Part shown: positions 1-12,846 of the stretch, piece by piece
Layout: each line of letters opens with the position of its first letter
Numbering within the stretch: the stretch's first letter is position 1
Assembly (NCBI GenBank): GCA_019208055.1
Contig: JAGXJF010000612.1
Location: 682,001 to 746,000, forward strand
Length of the DNA stretch: 64,000 nt
Direction: 5' to 3'
From: Stipa capillata
Taxonomy: Eukaryota; Streptophyta; Magnoliopsida; Poales; Poaceae
Notes under the pieces: generated by a model
The model's input: the letters and a program-made list of their open reading frames with translations, nothing else
Told to the model about the DNA's origin: nothing
Databases searched by the model: none
Made by a program: the position numbers and the translations under genes

Positions 1-486
1 CCCTATTCGGAATAACTTAGACCGCAACTACGGCTAATTACCACACGATACCCTGGCTAAATTTAAACATATACTTGCCCTAAACTTGCTCCGAACGATA
101 TGATCTTTTGCCACCTACCTCGCCAAGCCATATCGTGAGTATATGCACATATATACTGCTTTTGGTTTAACCACTAAAACCCTAACGCAAGAATACCCTA
201 GCTCAACGCCTACGCGGTATACGCTGGTATGTCCGCGGCACCTTGCAGCCTGTTAACCCCGAATCTAGAGGAGAGAATCCTCGAGAGTTCCCATAACCCT
301 CCATCCCTTGCCGCACCTGAAACCCTAAATTCTGCGGCCCGATTCCGTGTTCCATATTAACCCTAATACCAACTGAAACCCTAACTCCTTCCCGAGCTAC
401 GGATCAAAGCCTTAACTCTTCGGTTGCCCTCACCGTCAACCCTAAGCATATATACGTACGTACCAGCGAGCGTTCTCGAACCCTAA
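1..486 (+). mobile_element. LTR fragment, enters from outside the window
   Basis: This is non-coding sequence with many dispersed AACCCTAA-like words. It shares text such as TTGCCGCACCT with the opposite strand of 5341-5972, so both look like pieces of one LTR family in opposite orientation. It ends abruptly where the TGTGGCGCC-starting repeat begins. The family assignment is inference; no coding region is visible. Confidence 0.5.
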
Positions 487-2470
487 TGTGGCGCCCCCGG
501 TTTTAAGGCCGGGAACTCCCTCGTGATTACTGTATCGGTCCCTGGATCAGTAGCCGATACACACGAGTTAACCTGTATATCATTGTCATACATGCGTAAA
601 TAATTAAATAGACCGATGAGGTCGATGACCTGATACCTGTAGCCCAACGGCTATAAACTTGTAGCGGGAAAAATCCAACGAAGATGTGGCCCATCAATTT
701 GCCATACCCGACAGGCAACTGACTGGGGTTACGCCCTAGCTTTCGCGATCGTAAGCTCCTTCAGACTTGACGTCTCCTTCGTCTGGCCAAATCAACAAGC
801 CAGGTGAGTACATGGAATGTACTCGCAAGCTATTCCCACAGGAGGAAATATACGGCAATATTTCATGCAGGGAATATATCAAGGGATGGCTCTACCCTAA
901 GTTGCAGTTGTGCGGAAATGTAAGTTCTTGTTCAAAATACAGAATAGTAGATTCAAAAGCATTTTTCGAAATCAAATTTGTCTCTGTCGAGACAGCATCC
1001 GGTGCTGGACAATCCAGCAGAACAATCGTCGACCAGAGGTCGGTAGCTCCGCCTACCGCCTCAAACAAATCCTTACAACCTACCCGCGCTGCCTCCACGC
1101 GGCCCGGGCTAGGTTTCCTCTTCTGCAGTTCCTCGCTACCAGACTGTAGCTTAAACTGCTCACTGTGGACACATCATGCCCACGTCCTTAATCCCATTTC
1201 CCAGCTTTCACAAACAAAACTCAGTCTAACCAGTGTGTGGCCTTACCAGTTCGTGTCCATGACCGAGGACGCGGCTATTCGAATAGTTTTAACCCTCTGC
1301 AGAGGTGGTACGGCTTTACCCACAAGATGTAGTTCACCCTGGGCATACCGGGCCCAGTATACTACCAAGGCTAGTACAACGAGACCTTTCTCCTGTGTTC
1401 ATACCAGAGCCGGACTCGCTAGGAGGACTACCCGACCCCCTGCATCTCGAATGACAGAGATGGGACTCTCCCCCTTTGTGTCGGACCATGTTCCACGTAC
1501 CTTGTAAGACTCTACTGAGCTTTACCCTCACAATACGGTGAGACCCATGAAGAGCTTTTCCCCTACTCAGTCCCGTGGAGATCCTCTAGGGATTCTACGG
1601 ATCCACTAGCACTTCAACCTAACTTCCCACGATTCCGGGCTCCGGTATTAGACGAGGTACCAGGTCCAGTCCTTCCCATAAAGGACATGTGGACGTACGG
1701 TGGGGGAACTGATTCAGCGGCACTTAGGTTCGGTCCAACTGATTCGAGCAGGACTCCTTATCCAACCATCTCCTCGGGTAGCAACCGGCTACCCGGCAAA
1801 TCTCATTTCTCATGTAGCGACCGGCTACTTTACCACCTCCAAACTCCCTTAGCATTCCTGCCCGAATCCAATCCTCCATCATCTCATTCAGGGTTTTTTG
1901 TAAACATTCCTTTGTAAATGGCACCTCGGTATGCATTTACACACCGAGGGTTTTGATCCCAATCCCATCGCATAGATAAAACTTAGTTTTTACTACAGCA
2001 GGGCTAAGCGGGGCTATCGCCTATACTCCTAAAATTACCGATCGTTCAATGATCAGCACTCAACACTAGGGTTACAAGGATAGGGTTCATCGGGCCTAAG
2101 CCGTGCATCTAATAGGGATATCTAGGTCTACATAAAATACGATTTTACCCACATAGCATGCAATTTCATAAACAAAATAATTAATGTCACAAATATAGGA
2201 TTTCAACATGGTCAAGGTGGAAATAGCTTGCCTGGCAGATTGGCCGAGTCTCGATCTCGAACTCAAAATGGCAATCGTTCAGAATTCCTTCTTGCGATGT
2301 TCTGTATCGTCGGTATCTACACGTCGGTAAATCGGCGAATAAGAAGCAAATCGAAACGACTTCTAACAACACAGATGGTCTGCATAATCAAGAGGGGGAG
2401 ATACGGCCGAGGCGGATATACAAGTTTTAGCCGAGCTAGGGTTTTGGGGGTTTTGATAATACCGAGCTGA
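487..2470 (+). mobile_element. Long LTR-like arm (left copy of inverted pair)
   Basis: The arm starts TGTGGCGCCCCCGG, matching a TG-start LTR. The reverse complement of about 8410-10492 matches it block after block in the same order: the opening 250 bases, the CTGGCCAAATCAACAAGCC block near 783, the ACGCGGCTATTCGAATAG block near 1269, the GTGGACGTACGG block near 1690, the TTGCCTGGCA block near 2230 and CGGCGAATAAGAAG near 2333. The 3' edge is not sharp. No protein is supported; ORFs here are fortuitous. Confidence 0.7.
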
Positions 2471-3450
2471 GCCCGACGTGATATGGAGTGAGTATATAGG
2501 GGCTTAGCTTAATGGTGAATCCTCGAGGTTTTAGGGCTTGGGCCTACGAGTGTGGAGGATGCTCTAGGGAATGGGTATACACGTATTTTCCACATGAAAT
2601 GACGTTTTGATTGCAGTAATTTCATGTCACTAAAGTTGTGCTTATTAAATCTTCTATTCCTTTGGGCTTTCGAACACTAATCGTGCTATGAACATACTGA
2701 TTTAGTGGGGTGCATCTTGGTTGCTAAAGGAAAATAATTCCATATAGGTATATTCATAGCGTAAACTATTAAAAGATCAGTCCTAACCTTGATCGTCCTT
2801 AATTAGTGTTAGAAATATATTTAAAACCTGAAGTATTTTTTGAACCACGAGTTTGGAAATAAAATGAGGATTCCAAAACCGGTGAGAGTATGTCCTGACA
2901 GAACTAACAGCGGGTTTTAAAGTTGATTACTACCATGTGCAGGGGTTAGTTCAAGTGGTCGGCCGATCTCTGAGCGGCGTTTTTACTAACGTTGCGCTGA
3001 GGCGTGATTAGTTTATGTCGCTCACCTCCCTACGCATTATCTAGATGCTTCAATCGACTCAACATCAATCAACAGCGTGGGGTAAGAGTATATCCCGTGC
3101 TTTACATTTTCCAGTACCGAATATCAACATAAATTTTTGCAATTACTTGAGTACCGAGAACACTAAACGTTTTATTAATCCTATGAGCTGATTTGGAACG
3201 TCGCACTGTATTAAGAACTAGTTGCAAATGTTCTGAAAATTTGGTGCATGTATATATATACATATGCACTGCACATGCTTATTTCAATAGAAGCAACTAA
3301 TTCTTAACATTATACCTCACGTTTGAATTAGTTTGGTTTTAAAAGAAAATGGAGCTTCTAAACAAAAGGCAGATGATTATTCAGCGCTGCTCAAAACCGG
3401 TCTTTGCTTCTTAATAGCACTCGGTTAGCTACTAAAGAGCGGGCTACGCA
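2471..3450. other. Unassigned repeat-like spacer
   Basis: This is AT-rich sequence between the left LTR-like arm and the GC-rich block. I see no coding exons, RNA genes or clear element termini. It probably belongs to the internal part of the left retroelement. Confidence 0.4.
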
Positions 3451-4950
3451 ATGAGGGGTGTTGCCGTAGGAAAAAGAATAGGAAAAAGAAACGGGCGCCG
3501 GCGGCGGCAGCTTACCAGGTGCAGGCTTGCGCAGACAGCGGCTCCGGCGGCGGTCCACAGACGGCGGCGCTCGGTGAGCTTGGCAATCCCGGCAGTCAGG
3601 GCTCCGGTTGAGCTCGAGCTGAGGCAGCTGGGTCCGGCCGGGGCTTGGAGGTAACACGGCCTTGGCGGCGGCGGGCCGAGCTCGGGTGCTGGAAGCGGGG
3701 AGCTGTGGGCTACGGCATGGCGTCCCGGGTGGCGGCTGCTGGTTCTATACCCCGATCTGAGGCCGGCAGCGAGCTCAGGTGCGAAGGGGAGAGGGAAGGC
3801 GCTGATGCGGCAGCAACCCGATGCAGGGAAGCGACCGGTGGAAGCAAAGGGGCAGCCGGCGGCGGAAGGGCAGCGACCGCCAGCGGATTAGGGGAGGACG
3901 ACAAATCGATTGGTGGGGCAGCGTGCTCGGGATGCTTCTGAAGGCAGCCCGAGGCTGGCTTCAGCTGATGGGGAAGAAACGGGGCTACGGCTGCTGAGCT
4001 CGTTGGTGAAGATGGGTTGCTCGGTTGTGGCTGGGGCAGAGAAAAGGAGCTCGGGTGAGCCTGATTTATAGGCGCGCGGTAGGGAACGGCGACAAGTCAT
4101 CTACTGCAGTGAGCAGTACGGTGCGGCGGCGCTTCCGAGGTCCAGCGGTTGGCTCTGAGGTCGAGGAAGGCTGGGGCGGGGTCGTGGCAAACGCCGGGGA
4201 CTTGGGCGGTGCCGGACCGGCGTGCGGCGCGTCGAGTCGGCGTTCGGCGCGGCGAGTATTCGACGGGCGGCGCGGCTTTGGTACTGATGCTTCTCTGTGG
4301 CGGGGAAAAACGAGGCAAGGTCGTGGCGCACGCTTGTGGCTTGGGCGGTGCTGCAACGACGAGCTGCACAGCGGGCGGCGCGGTATGGCAGCGACGGATG
4401 GCGTGGATGCTTCTACGGGAAGCCCGAGCTTGAAGATGAGACTACTCGGGCAGGCTTTGCTGCTGCGGCAAGGGCAGGAGAAACCGAGGAAAGCTACAGC
4501 ATACTCTGGTGAGCTGGACGGCGAGCTCCCGGCGCGCGGCGCGGAGGGAAGCGACGGCCAGTGCGCCGAGTCAGCGTTCGGTGCGGGTACGATCGACGAG
4601 GTTCGCGGCAAGGGTGTTCCCGCTGATCCACAGAGGGTGTGAGCTGGACAGGGGCGATGGAATGGATCACCGCAGAGCTCCGCGTGCTCCGGCGAGGTGG
4701 ACGACGCCATCAGCGGCGGGAGACGCGGCTTCGGCAACTGGCTGGCATTGGGCTGTGACAGGGCATGGTCACGCGCATGCCAGAGCGGTATTGACGCGTC
4801 CGGACCTGCTCAGTCATGCGTGGGCGTGGCAATTGTGCCAGAAGGTGCTCATATACGTGTACGAGAGTATAGTGGCTCTGGCATTCCTCGCTCTGTGGAA
4901 CAAGAGAATCCTGCTGAGCCTTAGCTTGGTTCGTAGTGTCCAGGAATAGG
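3451..4950 (+). other. GC-rich, non-genic retroelement-like block
   Basis: This strongly GC-rich tract has long overlapping open frames on both strands, built mainly of Ala, Gly, Arg, Ser and Pro. None has a recognisable domain, and openness in many frames follows from base composition. A GCTTACCAGG-type word near 3510 recurs inverted near 7370, so the block may be paired with 6451-7860 as part of the inverted arrangement. I do not call a gene. Confidence 0.4.
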
Positions 4951-5340
4951 GCCAAGGAGTGAAGGACGAGGGAGCTGCTGACAGGAGCTATTGGTCAAAG
5001 GTAACAGACAAGAAAGTTACTGGTGGCCTTTTGTTTGCTGGGTCTACCGAGAGGAAACTATGCAGTGTGACTTAGACATTTCCCCCACGGACTTCGTCCA
5101 TTAATTCATGCGCGAGATTTACTAGGGCAAAGGTGTTTGATGAGGCTCCTCTCAAATTCTTGAACTGTAGATGCTCATGTTATTGTATATTTGACTTCCA
5201 CGTTCCGAGGAGAATGCTAAGTGATTTCACAGAATTTTACTGGTTATTATTTCTATGGGCTGTAGTACAATGGCCCATTTAAATCCAAAGTTTATTAATC
5301 GTGTTCTTCGATGTGTTTGTATTGGACCTCTACGCTATAT
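4951..5340. other. Spacer, nothing recognised
   Basis: This is AT-richer unique-looking sequence with no supported feature. It lies near the centre of symmetry of the inverted 10-kb arrangement. Confidence 0.4.
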
Positions 5341-5972
5341 TTGTGTTAAGGATTTTGCTAAGGGGTCCTATGAGTCTATTCGGAGTTCCTGGTGAAGCCG
5401 GGGGGTGATAGGTTTTGCGGTTATGGTTCGGAAGAAATCGCCAAGGGAGGAAAGATTTCAGGCATCGTCGTCGAGTAGAGAAATTCAGGATTTTCTAATA
5501 GGTGCCTGGGTGTCGTTAGGGTTTGCCTCTGGTCGGAGGAAAGATATGGGCTAGGGTTAGATTGCACTTTTGTCCAAGGGAACCAAAATAGCTCAGGGTG
5601 TAGGTGCACACCCGTACTTGAGGGTTCTTGCGTGTACGGTGAGTGTATTGCGTCACGTCCCTTTACGTATTAGGGTTACTAAGAGCCGGGCTAAGGGACT
5701 AGGGCTTTAGGTGCGGCAAGGCGACGGGGATGCTTGGACATGCTTCAGGATATTAGTGCTTTGGTTTCAGAACTTTTGGTTTCGGGGTGCCGTAACCACG
5801 TCGGCAGGCATGAAGCGTATTGCGGTAGGATGTTCTAGCGCCAAGGTTTGGTCGGAACAAGGGAATTGGGGTTTGTGTCAGATACTGGTTCCGATTAAGA
5901 TGCTCATGCTTTCTAACGCAAAAAGTTTTTGTAAGCCCTAATTTTCGGGTTTTAGAAAATCGGGATGTGACA
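5341..5972 (-). mobile_element. LTR fragment starting TGTCACATCCCGA (minus strand)
   Basis: Read on the minus strand, the sequence begins TGTCACATCCCGATTTTC at 5972, a common start for grass gypsy-type LTRs. It continues with repeated CCCTAA-like words and a TTGCCGCACCT block also found in 1-486. The left limit is approximate. No internal retroelement proteins are visible, so this is a fragment. Confidence 0.55.
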
Positions 5973-6450
5973 CCTAACCCCCTATGAGTTCCTATGATGA
6001 CTCTATCGCTATCACACCCCCATATGTGCTTAAGATTTCGAAGTGTATTTAGGCACATACACCTTGAAGCCCCAGCAAACCATTGCATGTGCCATTTGAT
6101 TTTTCCACCACCTTTTCTCTCTCCTGGTTCATATAGGAATCTGCGCATGTTGCCTGGGCGTGTGCATATGCAGGAGGGCGGAAATCCTAATCCTACTCAA
6201 AACCAGCCCTGACACGTTCCATCATCCGCTCAACACCATAAGCCTGGCATGGATCGAATTTTTGCGGAGTGAGTCCATTGCTGCTATCTCTGTTCTACCT
6301 AGCACCGTGTTATTTTCCTTACCTGCACTGCTTCACCGTGCCACCTCACTCACCTCATTTACCGAGTTCGGTGCCTACCTTTCCTTGTTGTTCTACAACA
6401 AAGATCACCACTGCACGTCTCCACTAGTGGTCATCCGCGAGAATCCCGCT
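5973..6450. other. Spacer, nothing recognised
   Basis: There is no supported coding, RNA or mobile feature between the LTR fragment and the second GC-rich block. Confidence 0.4.
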
Positions 6451-7860
6451 GCTCCCAGTTGAGCTGCCCCTTCCCCATCCTTCCTCCTTCAACCTCTAAC
6501 AATCTCCTCCACGAGCAGGCCCATATTCCAATGCAGCACGTGTTGCAAGCTGGCCAAACCCTTCTGCGTGTCTTCTTCCTTACCTCCCTCATTCCCTCTC
6601 TCTCACCTGCTCCGAGCACTGCTCACAATGAACACGTTGCCCTGCTCCATCGTGTCATGCAGGAATCGGTGCCAAACTCGCCGGGATTCCTGCCGCGGCA
6701 AGCGTCGTTACTCCTCTGTCCTGAAACCACACAGTGCCCTGGCTCCAGCCCCAACGCCATTAGTAGCTCCTCACACCTTCCCGCGTTTCTGCCGTAGCAC
6801 CGTCTCCCCATTTTCCCCGAGCTCCTCTGCCTCCTTCAACGCGAGCTCGCTCCCCATCCAGCTGGACCGGCCAAGACCTCCTCGCCGCCGCTTCGCCGAG
6901 ACCAGCAGCATGCCGCCACTGCTGCCATCCGCGCCACCCCGCAACACCGCCGGCTCCGCTCCCCTCCAACGCGCCCTGGGCCCCAATCCTTCCCCGAGCT
7001 CCGCTGCAATCCACGGCACTCCGCCTCCCAGCGCGCCCCGCCACCGACCTTGGCTGGAGCAGTCGGGCCCCGTGCCCTACGGCTCGCTGTCGAGCTCGTC
7101 AGAGAGCACCGCTTTGCCGCCACCTACTTGCTTCCGCCGCCGCTGGCCAGATCCTCAAGGGCCTCGGCACCGAGTGCCACGGCCACGTTGGCCCGGGACG
7201 TCGCCACCATAGAAGCCACAGAGCGGCCCACGCTGCCAGCGTACTCCACCGCCGGGCGCGCCGCCAGATGCCGCCACCTTGGAGCACGACACACCGCCGC
7301 ATCTGCATTTCCGGCCACTTTCCCATTCAAGCTTCCTTCTCCGCTAGCACCCACCGCCGGCCGACCGCCTGGTAAGCCATCTCACCGGCTCGACCTCCTC
7401 CCCAACGCCCCTCCGTCGCCGCTTCTCTTGGCACCAAGCGCCGCTCCCTTGCTCAGCAACCCGAGCCTCACAGAGCTACATCCTGTAGCTAATCCGCACC
7501 AAATGAACCCCATCCTCTTTGGGTCCTAAAGCCACCCTTAATTTCTTCCTAGCTACCCTCGCAGACGAAGTCCCCAAACTCGAAGGAGCTCTAGCGCCGC
7601 CGGTTGCTAAAGATCTGTTTGAGCGGCGGGAACGAGCCACCCGGATAAGTCCACCAGCTGAGGACCGGGTCAGGTAAAGGAAGTGCCACAGACAAGTGGG
7701 CCACCCCTTTGGGAAGGGCCCGCAGATAGGTGCGCACCGACCGAGCTACCGTTTTCTTTTCCCCTAGCAACAGCGCATTTATCCTGTCTAAAACCGAGTT
7801 CCGTGTCCGGCAGTTGAACACACAACAACCCTGACCGTCTCTAGCACAATTAAGGCGCAT
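6451..7860. other. Second GC-rich, non-genic block
   Basis: This CG-rich tract has Pro/Ser/Ala-rich open frames in several phases and no domain. It may be the inverted counterpart of 3451-4950, based on symmetric placement and short shared words rather than a clean alignment. I treat it as retroelement-internal sequence. Confidence 0.4.
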
Positions 7861-8410
7861 TTACTTTAGTCAGCCTCCAGCTAATGAACACGCACAAAAG
7901 TTGTCTGGAAGCGCATTGAAGTTTTTTTTCTCCAGCACCAGGTGCACGCCGGCTCGACCGGTTTGAGCACCTTCAGACCAGTTTCTAAGATTATTGTTCC
8001 GGCTTCGGAAACTATAGGTAATGTCCCAACTTTTGTCTCCACAAAAATTTCAAACTTTGAAACAGTCTTAAAGCCATAGCAGTGAGTTTAAATTTTGAAA
8101 TGATATTGGGCCTGAGCAGTAGAGATTTTGAGTTAGGTATTATTGTTCTTTTTCTAAAGTAGCGTATACACTGTAGGTGTCACCTCTTTGAGGGCAACTA
8201 AAATCTTCCATGCCATCCAGAGAATAAAGAAGCACCTGAAGCTCTAGATAGGGTTTTGGAGCAAACGTTTTTGGGAAAATATAATCTAAGTAGCGTAAGT
8301 TTCCCCGATAGGATGAATCTTCATTTTATGTGCGTATATATTAGTGGCCTTGGGTACATATGGATTTTATAGACTTAACAATTCATAATCCCGGAGTCAT
8401 GCCACCAACT
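7861..8410. other. Unassigned repeat-like spacer
   Basis: This AT-rich sequence joins the GC-rich block to the right LTR-like arm. No feature can be supported. Confidence 0.35.
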
Positions 8411-10492
8411 CGGGTTCACATAAACACTACCTCAGATGCCACCCTAAACTGCCCCAAAACCCTAACCCTGAACCGACTAACTTTCAGCACCTCACCATAA
8501 TAATCACCACTCTTTTGAACACGCACATTCTCTATTTCATTGGAGTGATTTTTGGATTGCTTCTTATTCGCCGAATTTTTTTCGACGTGAAGTTGCAACG
8601 TTAGGGCGGAGCGTGTGGGGAACACTGAACAGTTATCGTATCAAGCTCAAGCTCGAGACTTGGCCAATTTGCCAGGCAAGCTCTTCTTCCTTGATCATGT
8701 TGAATCCCATAATTGCGAACTATTTATTTGGTTTGCAAAGCATGCATGCTATGTGATAGAAAACGATATTTTATGTAGCAATAGTTACATCTGATATGGT
8801 AGAAACCCTAGACCGATCCCGTTCCTTGTCGCCCTAGGGGATACATATGTTCCGAAGAAAATATCGGAAACCTAGGTGTAGTATATACATATATATTGCT
8901 TAGCCCGCAGTAGAAAATCTAGGTTTTCACAAAAGTAAACGAATCCCGGAAATCTCGTACGAGATAAACTTGGGATGGATCGCTGTGACTAATGGAGGAG
9001 AAGTCACGGTATAATCCACGGGTTGGATGTTCGAAGGGTAGTTTTTGTAGAGCAAAAACAAAATGGAGATGTTTCGGATCCGGGTTAGAAATGAAGGGCG
9101 AGAGCAGGAAGGAATATAAGCGAGCTAAGACCCAGTGGGGCACTCGCGGTCCGTGCGACAGACAAGGTGTGGAGTCTTTCTCGGATCACTTAAGGACCGA
9201 ACCAACCGTGCCGCTAAACCAGGTTCACCCCGTACGTCCACATGCTCTATGTGGGTAGGGCTTGACCAGTATTCATGATAGCTCTGGCGTATGAACCCAT
9301 AGACGTAAGGTGAGTTATGTGCAAGTGAGGCGCTCCTTTGGGATGAATGCCCGGTGTATGATCCGGAAGAGTACTCCGCAAAGTTGAATAGGCGCTCATT
9401 TGAGAGTCAGCCCAGCGGTGGTTCTGGGACGTACTCATCACGAACGGGAATGCGCTGCCAGACTAAGCGCCGAGGCATCGGTAGGCAAGGTGGAGCGTGG
9501 TAACGTTCCCGGGTGGGTTCATTCGCTAGACCTGTCTTGAGGAAAGGTCTCGTTGTAATATCCCTGTCAGTACACGGCGCGCAGTGTGCCCAGGGAGACT
9601 TGCATCTTGTGGGTAAAGCCGTACAACCTCTGCAGAGTGTTAAAATCTATTCGAATAGCCGCGTCCTCGGTCATAGACACAATCTGGTAAGGCCACACAA
9701 CCGGTTAGGCTATATGATGAAAAGTGGGTCATGGGTTCAAGGACGCATAGCCTGATGGGCATGCAGAGCGAGTTGTGAGATCCTCGTGTAATGCGATTAC
9801 ACGGGAGGTGTGTTTATGAGTGGGACGCTGTTCTACCGGAGTGTAGGAACAGCTATCTGAGGAGAAATGAGGTGTTGTCGGACGTCGTTCTACCTGAGGG
9901 TACGAACGGCTATCTAATGCAGATAAACGGCCGCTCCCGTGGCGGACGGCCGAATTGCAGGTATGTTATTATGACTGATTGACATGACTCGGCAGGGCCG
10001 AGGTGGTTTTCGAAAATGAGCTTTTATCAGCTACTTACTTATTTCAAATAAAAACTTACATTTCCGCACAACTATGAAACATAGGTTAGAGCCTCTTTAT
10101 TGATCTCCCCTGTGCATGCATATATTTGTGGTATTCACCCTGAAGGGGAGCTTGCGAGTACATTCAATGTACTCACCTGGCTTGTTGATTTGGCCAGACG
10201 AAGAAGACATTAGTTCTAAAGATACGATTACGATCGCGAACGCTAGGACGTAACCCCAGTCAGTTGCCTGTCGGGTATGGCATATTGATGGGCCACCACA
10301 CCGTGAATTCCGCTACAGATTTATAGCCGTTGGGCTACAGGTATCAGATTATCGACCCTAACGATCTATTTAATTGTTTACGCATGTATGACAATGATAT
10401 ACAGGTTAACTCGTGTGTATCGGCTACTGATCCAGGGACCGGTACAGTGATCACGAGGGAGTATCCGGCCTTAAAACCGGGTACGCCACACT
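8411..10492 (-). mobile_element. Long LTR-like arm (right copy, inverted)
   Basis: On the minus strand it starts TGTGGCGTACCCGGTTTTAA at 10492 and follows the left arm (487 onward) block by block for about 2 kb, with substitutions and small indels. The two copies are therefore the same repeat in opposite orientation. No clear target-site duplication was found on either copy, so each could be a truncated LTR, a solo LTR or part of a larger inverted duplication. Confidence 0.7.
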
Positions 10493-11340
10493 CCTTGATG
10501 TAGATCTAGCTCCTTTCTCCGATACCCCTCCTTTTCCGAGCCTACACCGTGATAGTGGTGTGGCAGTCAACGATGTTAGGGGCTTCTTAGGTGTTGGATC
10601 TGAGTACGTCCATCATTTCTCTAGTTTCTTGTTCTTCTTGTTTTCCTCCAGTAATATCCCCTACATCCTAAGCTCTATGGTATCATTGGCGGGGCACCTT
10701 TTTCATTTCGGGCAGTGTCATGGTGTTGCTGTCTTGGTTGCTCGAGAGCTAGGGAAGGTTTGTTCGAGGTAAGAAATATGCCTTTCCACCTTTCTTATGG
10801 TGCTTATTTGTTGTGCTGGTGATGTGTTTCTAGTTTCCTCTTGTACCGGCACAAGACTAACCTTAGGTGAGGCCTGAGCGAGCGATGCCATCTAGATCCT
10901 CTTCAACCTCCTTCACTGGAGACCTACCCTATGAGTCCTAAATCTGATTGTTGCACGGCGAGATCTTAGTCGTCGCTCTGGCTCCTCCTTGGTGGTCACT
11001 GCTCGATCTAGGGGCTTATCTTCCTCTGTCGTTGCTCGAGCTCCTTCGTACTTTTAGGCAATGGCGGAGTCCTCTTCGTCCGACGGTACTAGCTAATCTC
11101 TGCACGATCGGTTTGATCTACCTCCTGATCCAAAATTTGTGGATTCTAGGGAAGCTTCTTATCAGGATGTGAGCCTCATCTCTGGTGGCGGCCAATGACC
11201 GCATCTCGTCAGCGACATCGAGCGTCTCGTCGGTTGGTGGAGGCAATCATTGATTTTTCTTGGGAGAGAGAAAAGATGGGTTGAGAATTGAGAACAAGCC
11301 AAAGGGGTGTACTACATGAGTCCACCTCCCCTGAGAAGAA
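10493..11340. other. Retroelement-like remnant without clear domains
   Basis: It contains a TGGTATCA word at about 10678, typical of initiator-Met tRNA primer sites in copia elements, and short coding-looking stretches. One is near 11062, where an ATG is followed by Ala-Glu-Ser-Ser and then an early stop. No LTR pair or domain confirms this. It is a weak call. Confidence 0.3.
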
Positions 11341-11342
11341 GG

Positions 11343-11480
11343 TGTGTGTTGTGTTCCGTTGGCTTGTGATCTAGGATGAAATTGTACACTTAGTATATGC
11401 ACATAAAATAATTGATGTGTTGTGTTCTATTGGCTTGTGATCTAGGATTTAGGACGAAATTATACTCCTGATACATGCAC
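11343..11480 (+). repeat. Imperfect tandem duplication, unit about 70 bp
   Basis: Two adjacent copies share GTGTTGTGTTC, TTGGCTTGTGATCTAGGAT and a GACGAAATT/GATGAAATT then ATGCAC stretch. The second copy starts near 11414 and carries a few extra bases. Confidence 0.75.
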
Positions 11481-12520
11481 CAAAATGGTCCGCCTGTCAC
11501 TAAAGCGGGGAGTGATTTATTTTTTGAACTATGGATAGTGATTTTTGTGTGGGTTTACGGGTGTAAAAAACACCAGGACCAAATATCCTTCTTTTATAGT
11601 GGGTCTCGCGTGCCGAATACGACGATGGGTGAAGCCGAAGGCGAGTGGGTTCCATGTGGACCCCACGTTTGTCTTTTTGAATTGACGGTGGTGATTGTGC
11701 TTGTTACTAATCAAGGGACATGATTCATCCGAGTGTCGTGTACAACATGGCTACCTTTCCACTGGTTTGTTTGATGCACTTTGTGATGTGTTCTGCTGCA
11801 TTCACCTTCGCGCCCCCGTATCACACCAGATCAGCTTTGGTTTATTCGGACACGTTCACGATTTCACATTGTTTGGGTAGAGTCTCATACATCAATCGAT
11901 TAAATAGTGAGGACATTGATCGGGACGTGATTTATCTAGTCTCGAAAGAGATTAAAGACATCTCAGCAGTAGAGAAGTCAACATTTTCTTGTGCCATAAT
12001 ATAAACACACTGGCTAAATGATGTGACCTGATTACAAGATCGATTAGTACAATGTACTACTTTGAACTCCAAGAAATTTGTGAAAAGAAGGAACTTAGCC
12101 TTCCCCGAAAAGAACAGCATGTCGAGCCAGATCTTACTGTTACGGTTTTCTCTCGCGGCTCTCTTTCTTTGAAGCTTAAAAAGATAGAAAGATACCTGGT
12201 AAAAAATATTGAGGAAAATGCCGACACTTTTATTAATGTGTGATAGTTTATGGTACAAAGCAAATGTCAGGGGGATCAACCAGCCACACATGTCAACCTG
12301 GTAACAGTGTTGCCTAAAAAAAAACCTGGTAATGGTGGCCACTCGTAATCGTGGCCCCATTGGAAATTGCGTCCGCTTACCGGCTTGCAAACTTCTCTAC
12401 GAGCCTTCCGTAGTGTTGGGCCATCAAGGCCTAATTCAGCCTAGTTTGGACGTCCAATCTTCAGTAAGGCTTCACATGGGCTAAAAACTTGAATTTAGAA
12501 AAACTGGGCTCAGCATACGT
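11481..12520. other. Intergenic, nothing recognised
   Basis: The sequence has several short open frames on both strands and none resembles a known family. No RNA gene or element terminus can be supported. Confidence 0.35.
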
Positions 12521-12846
12521 TGCAGAAGAACAACTCAACATGCATGAATTTCGACTGTGGTGTGGTTGTGGTCGAAATAAGAGAAAGAGCTAAGGTATTT
12601 GAGGATATTCAAGTTCATCCTCGAAGGGAGAGAAGCAAACCTTCAAGTGCACAATCTAGCCAAGAGTGCTTTAGCTTTAGCTTTAGCCTTCAGGTATCGG
12701 ACGCCATGCTTGGCTTATTGATGCTCTGAGTTGTTCTTTCTTTTGGATTAGAGGAGCATCGCCCCCAACTTCTTCCGAGTTGTTCTCATGTACCCTTATC
12801 TATGACCAATGAATAAAACGAGTCAGTTTCCCTATAAAAAAAAAGA
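12521..12846 (+). mobile_element. Possible LINE-type 3' tail with poly(A)
   Basis: The segment ends with AATAAAACGAGTCAGTTTCC followed by a nine-A run at about 12837-12845, the usual layout of a grass LINE 3' end or a retroposed transcript. No reverse transcriptase is present, so it would be 5'-truncated. A target-site duplication was not identified. Confidence 0.4.

Noticed and set aside
1..486. Repeated AACCCTAA-like words suggesting telomeric repeat
   Set aside because: They are dispersed and irregular, not tandem, and the same words occur in the related LTR fragment at 5341-5972.
3645..4737. Long open frames of up to 223 codons
   Set aside because: Overlapping open frames exist on both strands, composition is Ala/Gly/Arg/Pro-driven and no domain is seen, so they are GC-content artefacts in repeat DNA.
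487..5972. A single LTR element with CCTAA target duplication (482-486 and 5973-5977)
   Set aside because: The two ends are not copies of one LTR, and CCTAA is very frequent in this sequence, so the match is probably chance.
5369..5990. Nine-base direct repeat CCTATGAGT as a MULE target duplication
   Set aside because: No terminal inverted repeats adjoin it, and the 5972 LTR start lies inside the interval.
6568..7529. Pro/Ser-rich frames of 214 and 159 codons
   Set aside because: Low-complexity peptides without domains lie in a retroelement-like GC block.
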